64,000 nt of DNA. Origin: Planctomycetota bacterium (GTDB lineage Bacteria > Planctomycetota > Planctomycetia > Pirellulales > Pirellulaceae). Numbering within the stretch: position 1 is the first letter of the stretch; the number at the start of each line of letters is the position of its first letter. The stretch covers positions 124,001 through 188,000 of the forward strand of contig JACNKX010000058.1 of the NCBI GenBank assembly GCA_014381825.1, given 5' to 3'. The notes beneath the pieces are model-generated. The model was not told the DNA's origin, did no database searches, and saw only the letters and a program-made list of their open reading frames with translations. A program made the position numbers and the translations under genes. Shown here in pieces: positions 44,252 to 54,511 of this stretch.

Positions 44252-46444
44252 GTGGTGATTCAGTTAGTGTCTGGTTTGACGGTCCTGGCCAAGCGGTTTG
44301 GCGCTGTGGTCAGCGGGCGTGGTTCGCTCGCTCGATTCCGATGCTCCAGTCTGATGCTCGCAGCCCTGTGCTGCTGGGTGATCGGAGTCCATGGTGCAGG
44401 TGTCGCGATACGCGCACTCGTAGCGAGCGAGCCGACCGAGTTTCAACTAGTTCCCGGTGATCTGCCAACTCGATTGCGGCGCCGTATGACGCGGCTCCCA
44501 TCGACCGACTATGTCGTACCGCGTGAATCGTTTGTGCGGACTCGTACTGCCGAGCCGATCGCGACACACGGCTCGATCGGAGAACGAGTTGATCTTACAA
44601 CTTACTACCAGTCGTTCGACGACGATCTACCCTCGCCCGCAGAGATTATTACTCCCGGAGACGCCAGCGCGCTAGAACAGATTCGTCCTGAAATTCTACG
44701 GCTGCCCTCCAGATCAACTGGTCCCGAAGAACTTCCCGGCCGAGGCTTCGAGTTCGAGCCTCTGCTTGATTGGGCATCGGATGCGCCGCTTGGTTACTCA
44801 GGTCCGTCGAGCGTGATTCCGTCTGATGTGCAACAGAGCAGCCACTTCGTACCGATGGAAGACCGTTGGCGCATCGGCTTTCCAGAATGGGATCGTGATG
44901 AGGAGCCGAACACGTGGATGACGGATTCTCCCTATACGCTCGGGCGGTTGATTGATCCCTACAACCAAAACGTGTTGAAAGGTGATTATCCAATCGTCGG
45001 TCAACACACATTCCTGAACGTGACTGCTTCGACGAATTTGTTGCAAGAGTTCCGGCAAGTACCAACTCCAACAACACCGTTCGAGGCGACTCGCGACCCC
45101 TTTAGCGAGGAGTTCTTCGGCGATCCGGATCAGTATCTATACACCGAAAACTTCCTGGTGTCGTTTGATCTGTTTCACGGGGATACTTCGTTCAAACCAA
45201 TGGACTGGCGAGTGAAGATCAGTCCAGTGTTCAATTTGAACTACCTGGACGTCGACGAGCTGGCGGTTGTCAATCCAGACGTGAACGCTGGAACGACTCG
45301 TGCCCGTCACGACTTTGCCTTGGAAGAATGGTTCGTCGAAGCAAAGTTAGCTGATCTAAGTCCGAACTATGATTTCGCTTCAGTGCGAGCTGGCTCTCAA
45401 TTGTTCGTCAGCGACTTTCGGGGTTTCATCTTTGCCGACGTGAATCGAGGCGTGCGTCTGTTCGGCAACCGGCACGCGAATCGCGACCAATTCAACGTCA
45501 TCTGGTTCGACCAGACGGAAAAGCAAACAAACAGCCTGTTGAACACGTTCGAAGATCGACAGCAAAACACGGTGATTGCGAACTACTATCGACAGGACTT
45601 CATCTGGCCTGGGTACACCACCCAGCTCAGCTTTCATTACAACCGCGATCAGGCGACATTCAAGTTCGATGAGAATGAATTCCTCGCCCGTCCTGATCCG
45701 GTCGGAGTCTTTCAACCGCATCGAATCGACGCCTTCTATTTGGGTTGGGCCGGTAACGGGCATATTAATCGAGTTAATATCAGTCACGCTTTTTATTGGG
45801 CGTTAGGGAAAGACGAACTGAATCCGTTGGCAGGTCGTGAGCTGAGCATCAATGCACAAATGGCGGCAATCGAATTGTCTTATGATCGAGATTGGGTTCG
45901 TTTCCGCAGTTCGCTGTTTTGGTCGTCGGGCGACGACAACATCAACGACGGCCAGGGCGAAGGCTTTGACGCGATCTTCGATAATCCGAACTTTGCGGGC
46001 GGCGAGTTTAGTTACTGGCAGCGTCAGACAGTGCGGTTATTCGGCGTGAATCTCGTGAATCGGCAGAGTCTTGTCCCGAATCTGCGAACGAGCAAGTTCG
46101 AGGGGCAAACGAACTTCGTAAATCCGGGGCTGTATCTGCTGAATGTCGGTATGGATGCAGATATTACTCCGCGATTCAAGTTGATCGGCAACGCCAATCT
46201 TCTCTGGTTTGAGCAAACCGAAGTGTTGGAGCAATTTGTCTTTCAAAGCGATATTGGCAACTTCATTGGCGGCGACTTGAGCCTTGGCGCGGAATATCGA
46301 CCCTATCACAACAACAATGTGATTCTGGTCGGAGGCATCTCGGGGCTTATCCCCGGCGAAGGATTTCGGGATCTTTACGATCCAATCGCTGGGAATGTCG
46401 ATGGACTTTTCGCCAGCTTTCTCGATATCATCCTGACTTATTGA
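44252..46444 (+). CDS. Probable outer-membrane beta-barrel protein
   Basis: This protein of up to 730 residues has a signal-like N-terminus (LMLAALCCWVIGVHGAG). The start is uncertain: GTG at 44252 or ATG at 44354. After a non-conserved domain of about 200 residues comes a region rich in alternating aromatic and polar residues, with recurring Asp/Asn/Trp turns, from about residue 260 to the end. The last residues are FLDIILTY, ending in an aromatic residue as in outer-membrane barrels. No family name is certain; it resembles uncharacterised planctomycete porin-like proteins. It lies 48 nt upstream of a decahaem cytochrome gene on the same strand, an arrangement like that of porin-cytochrome conduits. 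No haem motif in the barrel itself. Confidence 0.75.
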   Translation: MVIQLVSGLTVLAKRFGAVVSGRGSLARFRCSSLMLAALCCWVIGVHGAGVAIRALVASEPTEFQLVPGDLPTRLRRRMTRLPSTDYVVPRESFVRTRTAEPIATHGSIGERVDLTTYYQSFDDDLPSPAEIITPGDASALEQIRPEILRLPSRSTGPEELPGRGFEFEPLLDWASDAPLGYSGPSSVIPSDVQQSSHFVPMEDRWRIGFPEWDRDEEPNTWMTDSPYTLGRLIDPYNQNVLKGDYPIVGQHTFLNVTASTNLLQEFRQVPTPTTPFEATRDPFSEEFFGDPDQYLYTENFLVSFDLFHGDTSFKPMDWRVKISPVFNLNYLDVDELAVVNPDVNAGTTRARHDFALEEWFVEAKLADLSPNYDFASVRAGSQLFVSDFRGFIFADVNRGVRLFGNRHANRDQFNVIWFDQTEKQTNSLLNTFEDRQQNTVIANYYRQDFIWPGYTTQLSFHYNRDQATFKFDENEFLARPDPVGVFQPHRIDAFYLGWAGNGHINRVNISHAFYWALGKDELNPLAGRELSINAQMAAIELSYDRDWVRFRSSLFWSSGDDNINDGQGEGFDAIFDNPNFAGGEFSYWQRQTVRLFGVNLVNRQSLVPNLRTSKFEGQTNFVNPGLYLLNVGMDADITPRFKLIGNANLLWFEQTEVLEQFVFQSDIGNFIGGDLSLGAEYRPYHNNNVILVGGISGLIPGEGFRDLYDPIAGNVDGLFASFLDIILTY

Positions 46445-46492
46445 GCGGTTCGTGGTCATGCAACCCACGGCTTCAAACAAGGATGTTGTGAA

Positions 46493-49400
46493 GTGGCTAC
46501 CTGGTTCAGGCGACAGATACGATTTGCGTTAGCCTCCGTGTTCGTCTTAAGTGCGTTCGTAGCGATCCTCCAGGGACAGCGGCCCGAGCCTCTTCCGGCG
46601 GCCGCTAGCGTCAATCCGTTTCCGATACCGGCTCAACTTCACGGCGTCGATCTTCGGCGACAGACTCGTGAACAGGCTTTGGCCAAGAGCGACGGCTGTG
46701 TGCAGTGTCACGCCGGGGCCAAGGACATGCACAACAAGCCGAGCGTGCATCTTGGCTGTTGCGATTGTCACGGGGGGAATCCGAACGGGACGACGATCCA
46801 GTCCGCCCACGTCCCGGCGGCGTTTCCAGAAGCTTGGCGGACGTCAGCGAATCCGGTTCGCTCGTACACGCTGTTGAATCGCGAGAGCCCCGAGTTCGTG
46901 CGATTCGTGAATCCGGGTGACTTGCGAGTCGCTCACATCAGCTGCGGTCAATGCCATCCGCAGGAGACGCTCGCCGTCAAGAAGAGCATGATGACTCACG
47001 GGTGCATGCTGTGGGGTGCGGCTCTGTACAACAACGGCGCGATTCCGAAGAAGTGGCCGAGGTATGGCGAGAGCTACAGCATGCACGGTGTTCCGCAGCG
47101 ACTGCAAACCGTGCCGCCGCCTTCCAATGACGAGATCATGCAGAAGGGCATCCTGCCGTACCTTGATCCACTCCCACGATTCGAGATCTCACAACCAAGC
47201 AACATTCTGCGCATCTTCGAACGCGGTGGTCGCTTTCGACCAGAGATAGGCATTCCTGAGCGACTAGAAGAACCTGGACGCCCGCGTGAACGGGTCAGCG
47301 ACCGCGGACTCGGAACTCAGAACCGAACGGATCCGGTTTTCATCGGCCTGCAAAAGACTCGCCTGCTCGATCCAACTTTGAACTTCCTCGGCACGAACGA
47401 TCATCCGGGCGACTACCGTTCGAGCGGTTGTACGGCGTGTCACGTGGTCTACGCGAATGACCGTTCGCGAGTGCATTCCGGGCCATACTCTCGCTTCGGA
47501 AATCGCGGCACAAGTCATTCGACCGATCCGACGATCTCGCGCCGCGAATCGGGACATCCGATCGAGCATAAATTCACGTTGCAGATTCCGACGAGTCAAT
47601 GCATCGTCTGCCATGTCCATCCTGGCACGAATGTGATGAACAGCTATCTCGGATTCATGTGGTGGGATAACGAGACCGATGGCGAGTTGATGTATCCGGT
47701 GGAACAACACAATCCGACTCCTGAGGAATTGATCCGCTCGCAGATGTCGAATCCCGAAGAGGCAGCCGCTCGCGGCCTGTGGTCGGATCCTGAGTTCTTA
47801 GCGAACGTGAGCGATCTCAATTCTCAGGCGCGCCATACGCAGTTCGCCGATTTTCATGGGCACGGCTGGGTGTTTCGCGCAGTCTTCAAGAAGGATCGTC
47901 AAGGCAACTTGCTTGACTATCGTGGCGAAACCGTCGATCAACCTACCACCGCCAAGCTGGAAGCCGCCATTCGTCCGCCGACAGAACAAGAGCAACAAAC
48001 GGGCAAGCAAAGATCCGACACGCCGGTTCATCTGATGGACGTCCATCTCGAACGTGGCATGCACTGTATCGATTGTCACTTCGATCAAGACGTTCACGGA
48101 AACACAAAGCTCTACGGCGAAGTCCGCGCGGCCATCGAGATCACTTGCGAGGACTGTCATGGCGACACGACAGAAAGCGTGCTCGATCGCATTTATGCTG
48201 GTCGCGGTATGATGACGAGCGGTCCCGCCGCTCCGGATCGCGGCACGAATCTACTCCTGATGCGAACGCCCTTCGGGAAACCTCGCTTCGAGGTTCGCGG
48301 GAATCGGCTCGTTCAGAATTCGATGGTCGAGAAAGATCTTTCCTGGAAAGTTGTCCAAACCACTGCCACGATCGATCCCAATGACAAAGAGCATTACAAC
48401 GTCTTGTCCCACATGGCAAAGACAGTTGGCATGGCAGACGACGGCAAGTTGGAATGGGGTGGCGACCCGCGACGGAAGGCGTGTGCGCACAACGGTACGA
48501 CGACAAGTTGCATCGCCTGTCATTCGTCTTGGAACCCCAGCTGTTTCGGCTGCCATCTGCCTCAGAAGGCGAATCAGAAGATGCCGTCGCTACACAACCT
48601 GGGCGAAGTTTCGCGTAATTATGTCTCGTACAATTTTCAAACACTTCGTGACGATGTATTCATGTTGGCTCGCGATGGCAACGTTACCGGCAATCGAATT
48701 GGCCCGGCCCGCTCGTCGTGCGCGATTCATGTCAGTTCGTACAATCAAAATCGCGAGAACATCTACACGCAACAACAGACGATTTCGGCAGAGGGCTTAA
48801 GCGGCATCGCGTTCAGCACCAACGTGCCGCACACCGTTCGCGGCGGGCCGCCCGAGAGCCATCGCAGTGGCAAATACCTGCCCGGGACCACCGAAACAAA
48901 AATGTGCAGCGATTGTCACATCTCGAAGAACGACGACAACAACGCGATCATGTCGCAGTTACTCATGCAAGGAACGGGATACACGAACTTCATCGGTCGC
49001 TATTGTTGGGTCGCAGCGGGCGAACATGGTTTTGAAGGCGTCGTCGTCACCGAGCAGGACGAGCCGCAGGCGGTGATCGGAAGCAATCTGCAACGGTTAG
49101 CGTTTCCTGATAATTACCGAGAGCATCTTGAACACGATGGGTGGCTTGAACATGCTCATGAACATCCCGGCAAAGACATTTTGGATAGCATCACGCACCC
49201 ATTCAGGAAACCTGAAGTGCTAATGGTGCAGGCTCGTGGGGAGTACCTCTACGCGGCTTGCGGTACGGGTGGTCTGCGCGTCTTTGATATCGCGTTCATC
49301 GACGACAAGGCGTTTTCGGAACGAATCACGACGGCTCCCGTGTCTCCTCTTGGACAGCGGTTTTACGTGAAGACGAAGTTCGCTACTGCCGTTGCTGCTC

Positions 49401-50392
49401 CGACCACGATCGCGCCCGATCCAACGCGGACACACCTCGACGAGAATGCCGAACAGGCGGTACACGGGCTGTATGCACACCTTTACGTTACCGACAAGTA
49501 CGAAGGACTGATCCTGGTCGGCGCTGCCACGTTGCTCGACGGTGATCCGCTAAACAACTTTCTTGAACGCGAGTTGACGTTCAATCCGGATGGTCTGTTG
49601 GACGGTGCTCGCAACATTTCGATCGTCGGAACGTATGCCTATATTTGCTGTGATGTTGGTTTAGTAGTCGTGGCGTTAGAAGACCCGATGAATCCTGCTG
49701 TGACGGCCGTGCTGGGCCACGATGTCGTTGTCGAGCCAGCGGCGGTTGCGGCGCAGTTCCGTTACGCGTTCGTTTGCGACGAAGAAGGCGTGAAGGTTCT
49801 CGACATCACAGAATTGCATCAGCCTCGTCTCGTCTCGGTGCTCGAATTGCCGGAAGCACACAATATTTACCTCGGTCGCACTTACGCCTACGTCGCCGGT
49901 GGCTCGGAAGGGCTCGTGATTCTCGACATTACCAATCCCGAGCGACCAACAGTCGATCAGATCTACACCGCGGAAGGTCGCATCAATGATTTGCACGACG
50001 TCAAACTAGGCATAACGTACGTCAGCGAATTCGCTTATCTGGCGGACGGGAGTAATGGTTTACGCGTCGTGCAACTGACGTCTGCCGAGACACCCGGAAA
50101 CGATGGCTTCAGCCCTCGTCCAACGCCGCAACTTGTCGCTAGTTACAAGCTCCCGAACGAAGGCCACGCACTGTCCGTGTCTCGCGGGGTCGACCGAGAT
50201 CGAGCCGTCGACGAATCCGGCAACCAAATCGCTGTATTTGGTCGCGTCGGCGCACGCCCGATGAATCGGGAGGAGCAACAACAACTCTACTATCGCAATG
50301 GCCGCGTGTGGAAAGTCAGCGATGATCCATTCGACCGCGACTATCGCTTCCCACCCACGTTGCGACGCCGCGAGCAAACACTTCGCCGGTAA
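46493..50392 (+). CDS. Decahaem cytochrome c with C-terminal LVIVD-type beta-propeller
   Basis: The 1,299-residue exported protein has a signal helix (about 10-28) and ten CxxCH haem sites: CVQCH, CCDCH, CGQCH, CTACH, CIVCH, CIDCH, CEDCH, CIACH, CFGCH and CSDCH, spread over about residues 70-810. From about 900 it has repeated units resembling LVIVD repeats (GGLRVFDI, GLVVVALEDPMNPAV, GVKVLDITELHQP, GLVILDITNPERP, GLRVVQL), which fold as a beta-propeller. The GTG start follows AAGGA at ten bases. It lies directly after the beta-barrel gene. Electron transfer in the periplasm or at the cell surface is likely, with the propeller as a possible docking or substrate site. The partner and direction of electron flow are unknown. 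Confidence 0.9.
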   Translation: MATWFRRQIRFALASVFVLSAFVAILQGQRPEPLPAAASVNPFPIPAQLHGVDLRRQTREQALAKSDGCVQCHAGAKDMHNKPSVHLGCCDCHGGNPNGTTIQSAHVPAAFPEAWRTSANPVRSYTLLNRESPEFVRFVNPGDLRVAHISCGQCHPQETLAVKKSMMTHGCMLWGAALYNNGAIPKKWPRYGESYSMHGVPQRLQTVPPPSNDEIMQKGILPYLDPLPRFEISQPSNILRIFERGGRFRPEIGIPERLEEPGRPRERVSDRGLGTQNRTDPVFIGLQKTRLLDPTLNFLGTNDHPGDYRSSGCTACHVVYANDRSRVHSGPYSRFGNRGTSHSTDPTISRRESGHPIEHKFTLQIPTSQCIVCHVHPGTNVMNSYLGFMWWDNETDGELMYPVEQHNPTPEELIRSQMSNPEEAAARGLWSDPEFLANVSDLNSQARHTQFADFHGHGWVFRAVFKKDRQGNLLDYRGETVDQPTTAKLEAAIRPPTEQEQQTGKQRSDTPVHLMDVHLERGMHCIDCHFDQDVHGNTKLYGEVRAAIEITCEDCHGDTTESVLDRIYAGRGMMTSGPAAPDRGTNLLLMRTPFGKPRFEVRGNRLVQNSMVEKDLSWKVVQTTATIDPNDKEHYNVLSHMAKTVGMADDGKLEWGGDPRRKACAHNGTTTSCIACHSSWNPSCFGCHLPQKANQKMPSLHNLGEVSRNYVSYNFQTLRDDVFMLARDGNVTGNRIGPARSSCAIHVSSYNQNRENIYTQQQTISAEGLSGIAFSTNVPHTVRGGPPESHRSGKYLPGTTETKMCSDCHISKNDDNNAIMSQLLMQGTGYTNFIGRYCWVAAGEHGFEGVVVTEQDEPQAVIGSNLQRLAFPDNYREHLEHDGWLEHAHEHPGKDILDSITHPFRKPEVLMVQARGEYLYAACGTGGLRVFDIAFIDDKAFSERITTAPVSPLGQRFYVKTKFATAVAAPTTIAPDPTRTHLDENAEQAVHGLYAHLYVTDKYEGLILVGAATLLDGDPLNNFLERELTFNPDGLLDGARNISIVGTYAYICCDVGLVVVALEDPMNPAVTAVLGHDVVVEPAAVAAQFRYAFVCDEEGVKVLDITELHQPRLVSVLELPEAHNIYLGRTYAYVAGGSEGLVILDITNPERPTVDQIYTAEGRINDLHDVKLGITYVSEFAYLADGSNGLRVVQLTSAETPGNDGFSPRPTPQLVASYKLPNEGHALSVSRGVDRDRAVDESGNQIAVFGRVGARPMNREEQQQLYYRNGRVWKVSDDPFDRDYRFPPTLRRREQTLRR

Positions 50393-50400
50393 GATTGTTA

Positions 50401-50477
50401 GCAGTGGTGGCTTCCAGCCGCCACCGGATGGCCGTAGGCCAACGAAGAGTCGTGAGGCGGCTGGAAGCCACCACTGC
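50401..50477 (+). repeat. Perfect 22-bp inverted repeat (REP-like hairpin)
   Basis: The arms 50401-50422 and 50456-50477 are perfect reverse complements for 22 bases (beginning GCAGTGGTGGCTTCCAGCC) around a 33-base spacer. The element starts eight bases after the decahaem cytochrome stop and lies about 110 bases before the peptidase start. It has no U-tract and no flanking duplication. Arms this long without decay suggest a recent or mobile palindromic element, or a strong mRNA-protecting hairpin for the cytochrome transcript. Confidence 0.85.
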
Positions 50478-50589
50478 GATAGTTACTCAAGTCGCGTTGA
50501 GGTCCGCAACTCAGCGGTGGCAAAGACGTGACAATGCCTCTGTTTCAGATTATCGTCGAAGGGCGACTCCAACCCTTCGGCGAAACAAC

Positions 50590-52860
50590 ATGTTGCGATA
50601 TATTCGGCTCGGCACTCTCTGTTTGATGCTCTTTTCTGGGTCTGTACAAGCAGACGAAGAGCCAGACCAATCACTCCTGACGCTCGATCGAATCTACGGG
50701 AAGCGAGAGTTTGAGTCCAAACGTTTGTCGGCTCGATGGCTCGACGAAGGCGACGCCTATCTAACTGTCGAACGCACGGCGGGCGGGGGCCAAGGGATCG
50801 TTGAGCACGATGCGAAAACCGGCGCGAAGCGGACGCTTGTGTCGTCATCGGATCTCAGCCCGTCGTTCAATTCGTCGCCTGTCAAGATCGATGACTATGC
50901 GTTCTCGACGGATCGTTCACGCGTCTTGATTTACACAAACTCAAAGCGAGTCTGGCGGCGGAATACGCGTGGCGACTATTGGGTGTTGGATCGTTCCAGC
51001 CACGAGCTGACGCAGTTGGGCGGTAACGCTCAACCATCCAGCTTGATGTTTGCTAAGTTTTCGCCCGGCGGGACGCAAGCCGCATATGTGCGCGACAACG
51101 ACCTCTACCTCGAAGACTTGGCGACCCATCAGATAACGAGACTGACAACCCGCGATTCGCCGGAGATTATTAACGGGACGTTCGACTGGGTTTACGAAGA
51201 GGAGCTGTTCTTGCGTAATGGGTTTCGCTGGAGTTCGGATGGTCGAAGCATCGCTTACTGGCAACTCGACACGAGCCGCGTTCGCCAAATCACGCTGATT
51301 GATAACCTCGACGGGCTCTATCCCAAACCGCAGCAGATTAGCTATCCAAAGGCTGGCGAGACCAATGCGGCTTGCCGAGTCGGTGTGATAGATCTTGCCA
51401 CAACCAAGACGCGGTGGATGAAGATCCCAGGCGATCCACGTAATCATTACATCGCTCGAATGGATTGGGCGGAAAGCCCCGACGAGCTTGTCGTGCAACA
51501 GCTGAATCGATTGCAGAACATGAATCGTGTGATGCTTGTCGACACGAAGACTGGTGAAGCCCGCGCGATCCACGAAGAGTCAGACGACGCCTGGGTCAAC
51601 ATCCACGATGAAATGAAATGGTTGAAGGAGGGAAGACAGTTTACTTGGATCAGCGAAGCGGATGGTTGGCGACACGTTCAGACACTGACCCGCGATGGCA
51701 CAAGACAAAAGACGCTCACGCGTGATGAATACGATGTAATTCGAATATTGCACGTCGATGAAGCTGGAGGATGGTGTTACTTCCTAGCGTCACCGGACGA
51801 TCCAACACGATGTTTCCTCCACCGAATTCGACTCAATGGAACTGCCGCGCAACGTGTGACGCCGACCGATCAAGCCGGGTGGCACAGCTACCAGATAGCG
51901 CCCAGTGGTCGCTACGCCATTCACAGTTGGTCAAGGTTCGACCAAGTCCCAACGACCCAGTTGATTCGCTTGGAGAGCCACGAACCGATTCGCACGTTGG
52001 TAGAGAACAAGTCGCTCCGCGAGAAGGTGGCGAAGCTCAAACTCGGGAGTACCGAGTTCTTTCGCGTTGATATTGGCGGCGGTATCGAACTCGACGCGAG
52101 ATGCATCTTGCCTCCAGACTTTGATTCGACAAAACGATATCCCTTGCTCGTCTATGTCTATGGCGAACCGGCCGGGCAAGTGGTCGTCGACCGCTGGGGA
52201 GGCAGCGGATACTTGTGGCATCAGATGCTCGCACAGCAAGGTTACGTCGTGATGAGCTTCGACAACCGCGGTGCGCCCGCTCCACGCGGTCGCGAGTGGA
52301 GAAAAAGTGTCCATCGGCAAGTCGGCATTCTTGCACCGCAAGATCAAGCGGCTGCCGTACAAGCAGTGCTAAAGCAGCGCCCGTACCTCGATCCAGATCG
52401 CGTGGGTATATGGGGTTGGAGCGGTGGTGGTTCGATGAGTTTGAACGCAATCTTCAAGTTCCCCGAACTCTACAAGACTGCGATCGCGATCGCGCCCGTT
52501 CCGAATCAACGCTTCTACGACACGATTTATCAAGAACGCTACATGGGCCTACCCAAAGACAACGTCGAAGGCTTCCTTAACGGATCGCCAATCAACTTCG
52601 CTCATCAATTGGAGGGAAATCTACTGCTCGTTCACGGGACAGGCGATGACAACTGCCACTATCAAGGAACGGAAGCCCTGATCAACGAACTGGTTCGCCA
52701 CAATAAACCTTTCACGATGATGGCCTATCCGAGCCGGACACACAGCATTGGCGAGGGGAAGAATACTTCACGGCATCTTCGTGCTCTGATGACGTCGTAT
52801 CTGCACGAACACTTACCGCGCGGGCCGAAACAGCCTTCCGATGCGGCGCTATCGAAGTGA
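50590..52860 (+). CDS. Exported S9-family (DPP IV-like) serine peptidase
   Basis: Dipeptidyl peptidase IV-type enzymes cleave dipeptides, often after Pro, from peptide N-termini. This 756-residue protein has a signal peptide (MLRYIRLGTLCLMLFSGSVQA), an N-terminal beta-propeller (about 60-500, with the DWVYEEELF helix that in DPP IV carries the Glu-Glu substrate clamp) and an alpha/beta-hydrolase domain with Ser611 in GWSGGGS, Asp686 or Asp687 in GTGDDN and His718 in SRTHSIGEG. The longer in-frame start at 50395 would include the hairpin repeat and lacks a signal peptide, so the ATG at 50590 is chosen. The gene end overlaps the convergent cytochrome gene by 12 bases. Likely role: peptide nutrition in the periplasm. 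Confidence 0.93.
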   Translation: MLRYIRLGTLCLMLFSGSVQADEEPDQSLLTLDRIYGKREFESKRLSARWLDEGDAYLTVERTAGGGQGIVEHDAKTGAKRTLVSSSDLSPSFNSSPVKIDDYAFSTDRSRVLIYTNSKRVWRRNTRGDYWVLDRSSHELTQLGGNAQPSSLMFAKFSPGGTQAAYVRDNDLYLEDLATHQITRLTTRDSPEIINGTFDWVYEEELFLRNGFRWSSDGRSIAYWQLDTSRVRQITLIDNLDGLYPKPQQISYPKAGETNAACRVGVIDLATTKTRWMKIPGDPRNHYIARMDWAESPDELVVQQLNRLQNMNRVMLVDTKTGEARAIHEESDDAWVNIHDEMKWLKEGRQFTWISEADGWRHVQTLTRDGTRQKTLTRDEYDVIRILHVDEAGGWCYFLASPDDPTRCFLHRIRLNGTAAQRVTPTDQAGWHSYQIAPSGRYAIHSWSRFDQVPTTQLIRLESHEPIRTLVENKSLREKVAKLKLGSTEFFRVDIGGGIELDARCILPPDFDSTKRYPLLVYVYGEPAGQVVVDRWGGSGYLWHQMLAQQGYVVMSFDNRGAPAPRGREWRKSVHRQVGILAPQDQAAAVQAVLKQRPYLDPDRVGIWGWSGGGSMSLNAIFKFPELYKTAIAIAPVPNQRFYDTIYQERYMGLPKDNVEGFLNGSPINFAHQLEGNLLLVHGTGDDNCHYQGTEALINELVRHNKPFTMMAYPSRTHSIGEGKNTSRHLRALMTSYLHEHLPRGPKQPSDAALSK

Positions 52861-54510
52861 CTCGCGTAGCTGTTGCATCTTTTGCCGAAACAGTTCTGAA
52901 TCGAATTCCGTGGAGGCGGTAAGTGATGTGGATAGCATCCTTACTATCGGCAGGATCTCGCGAGATGCATTGATGTCCGATACGGGAAGACAAGATTCGG
53001 TCGGGCCGTTGGGAAAATCGAGTCGAAGCTCGGTTGCGAGCGTCTCGACCGCGCGGTTGATTATCGAGCGATGCGGCTCGTCTCTTGAAGTACCGCACGA
53101 CAACATCCGTAGTGCCCACGCAATCTGACGTGCCGAATCATAGTCGTGCTGTTCAGTGCTGCCGATTACGATGAGCACGTTGATCGCGTCGGTAACTGCA
53201 CGATCGTCGAATGGCTGGGCCGAAACAGGCTCGACGACCTCCGCCGTTATCCATGCGGACAACTCGGAGCATGCAGCATGTACACGCGATGGCGACCCGA
53301 ACGGCGATCGCATTAGTTCAGACTGTACCGTTCGTAGCTTGGCTTGAAAGTCTTCGAGGCTTTTGTCGTAACTCGCTCGATCTGCTGAGACGTGCCGAAT
53401 GGCTAATCGAACAAGCGCCGTGGGCCAACTCGACATCATCGGTCTTCCAGGAATCGAGGCTGTGCGTTGTTCCTGTCGTCGGCTTGGAGTCGTCAACTCG
53501 TGGTGACACGAGCGGCAGTCAAATGTTGCCAATTCTGGCCAAGTGTGTTTCCCAGGCCGATCTTCGCTCGCGAGATCGCGCATCAATTCGATCGATTCGC
53601 GCAGCGCAACCACACCGCCGAGCACGACAGCTGCGCTGCGATGATCGTGGCCCAGGACGAGTTCGCTCGCGTTTGCCGCCTGCGGCTTTAAGTACGCGTG
53701 GTTTTCATCGAGGAACTCTTGAAAGTTCACAAACGGCGAGTCGTCTGAATCGTTATCGTTGTTCGTGCGTCTCGAAAGTGCATCGCCGATTTTCTCGTCG
53801 AGATATCGCCAATGCCGTGGCATCTGTGCCGCAAATGATTCGATCTCAATTCCCGGCAGCGGAGGATGGCCGGCGGCATACATCTCGTGCGTGATGATCT
53901 TTCCTTCTGCGACGTTTCCGATGTGACATCCAAAGCACTGTTCGGCGCGCTTAATCGGGTTGCGGACGTCGATCATTCCGAACTTTTCATATTTCTCGAC
54001 GACCGATATCGCCCGCCACGAATCTTTACTGTGTGGGACGTCCCAATTCTCACTCGCACCGTGGCACGATTCACAAGCGACGCCACGTTCGTAAGTAGCT
54101 GGAGGGGCCTGCTGCTCGGGACGCCAATCGCTATGACAACTCAAGCAAGCACGCGACTCGTGGATGTTCGCGATGCCGAGCTTGTCGCAAATCTGCTTTC
54201 CCAGGTCGCTCTTTGTCGGGTCAATGAATTCAAAAGCCTTGGAGTGCACGTCACTTGCCCAGACTTTCGATTCGTTAAGCAGCACGAAATCGATTACTTT
54301 GCTGTCAATGTCGGCTTGGGTCGGCGCTTGATGACATCGTTCGCAACGCGTAACCCCTAAGAATTCATTCGGTGATATCGCGGAAGTCAAAGGCGAGTTT
54401 AACGCCGCTTGTTGAGTCAGTCCGATTTGTGGTATCGCCAAAACTAACACGACGATTATCGCCGACGCAACTAGTAGCGGTCGTGTTATGCGTGCGGAGC
54501 GAGGCCTCAT
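52849..54510 (-). CDS. Pentahaem cytochrome c (cytochrome c554-like)
   Basis: This 553-residue protein has an N-terminal signal or anchor helix (about 10-33) and five CxxCH sites: CERCH, CLSCH, CESCH, CFGCH and CRSCH. Spacing and flanks (CESCHGASENW, CFGCHIGN, CRSCHHEL) match the preceding gene product, so the two are paralogues. A helical region of about 200 residues without haems ends the protein. Its ATG follows the stop of the upstream cytochrome gene after a single base (TAG-C-ATG), so translation is coupled. It is the last gene of the four-gene cytochrome operon and overlaps the convergent peptidase gene by 12 bases. Confidence 0.9.
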   Translation of the reverse strand: MRPRSARITRPLLVASAIIVVLVLAIPQIGLTQQAALNSPLTSAISPNEFLGVTRCERCHQAPTQADIDSKVIDFVLLNESKVWASDVHSKAFEFIDPTKSDLGKQICDKLGIANIHESRACLSCHSDWRPEQQAPPATYERGVACESCHGASENWDVPHSKDSWRAISVVEKYEKFGMIDVRNPIKRAEQCFGCHIGNVAEGKIITHEMYAAGHPPLPGIEIESFAAQMPRHWRYLDEKIGDALSRRTNNDNDSDDSPFVNFQEFLDENHAYLKPQAANASELVLGHDHRSAAVVLGGVVALRESIELMRDLASEDRPGKHTWPELATFDCRSCHHELTTPSRRQEQRTASIPGRPMMSSWPTALVRLAIRHVSADRASYDKSLEDFQAKLRTVQSELMRSPFGSPSRVHAACSELSAWITAEVVEPVSAQPFDDRAVTDAINVLIVIGSTEQHDYDSARQIAWALRMLSCGTSRDEPHRSIINRAVETLATELRLDFPNGPTESCLPVSDINASREILPIVRMLSTSLTASTEFDSELFRQKMQQLRESLR

Positions 54511-54511
54511 G

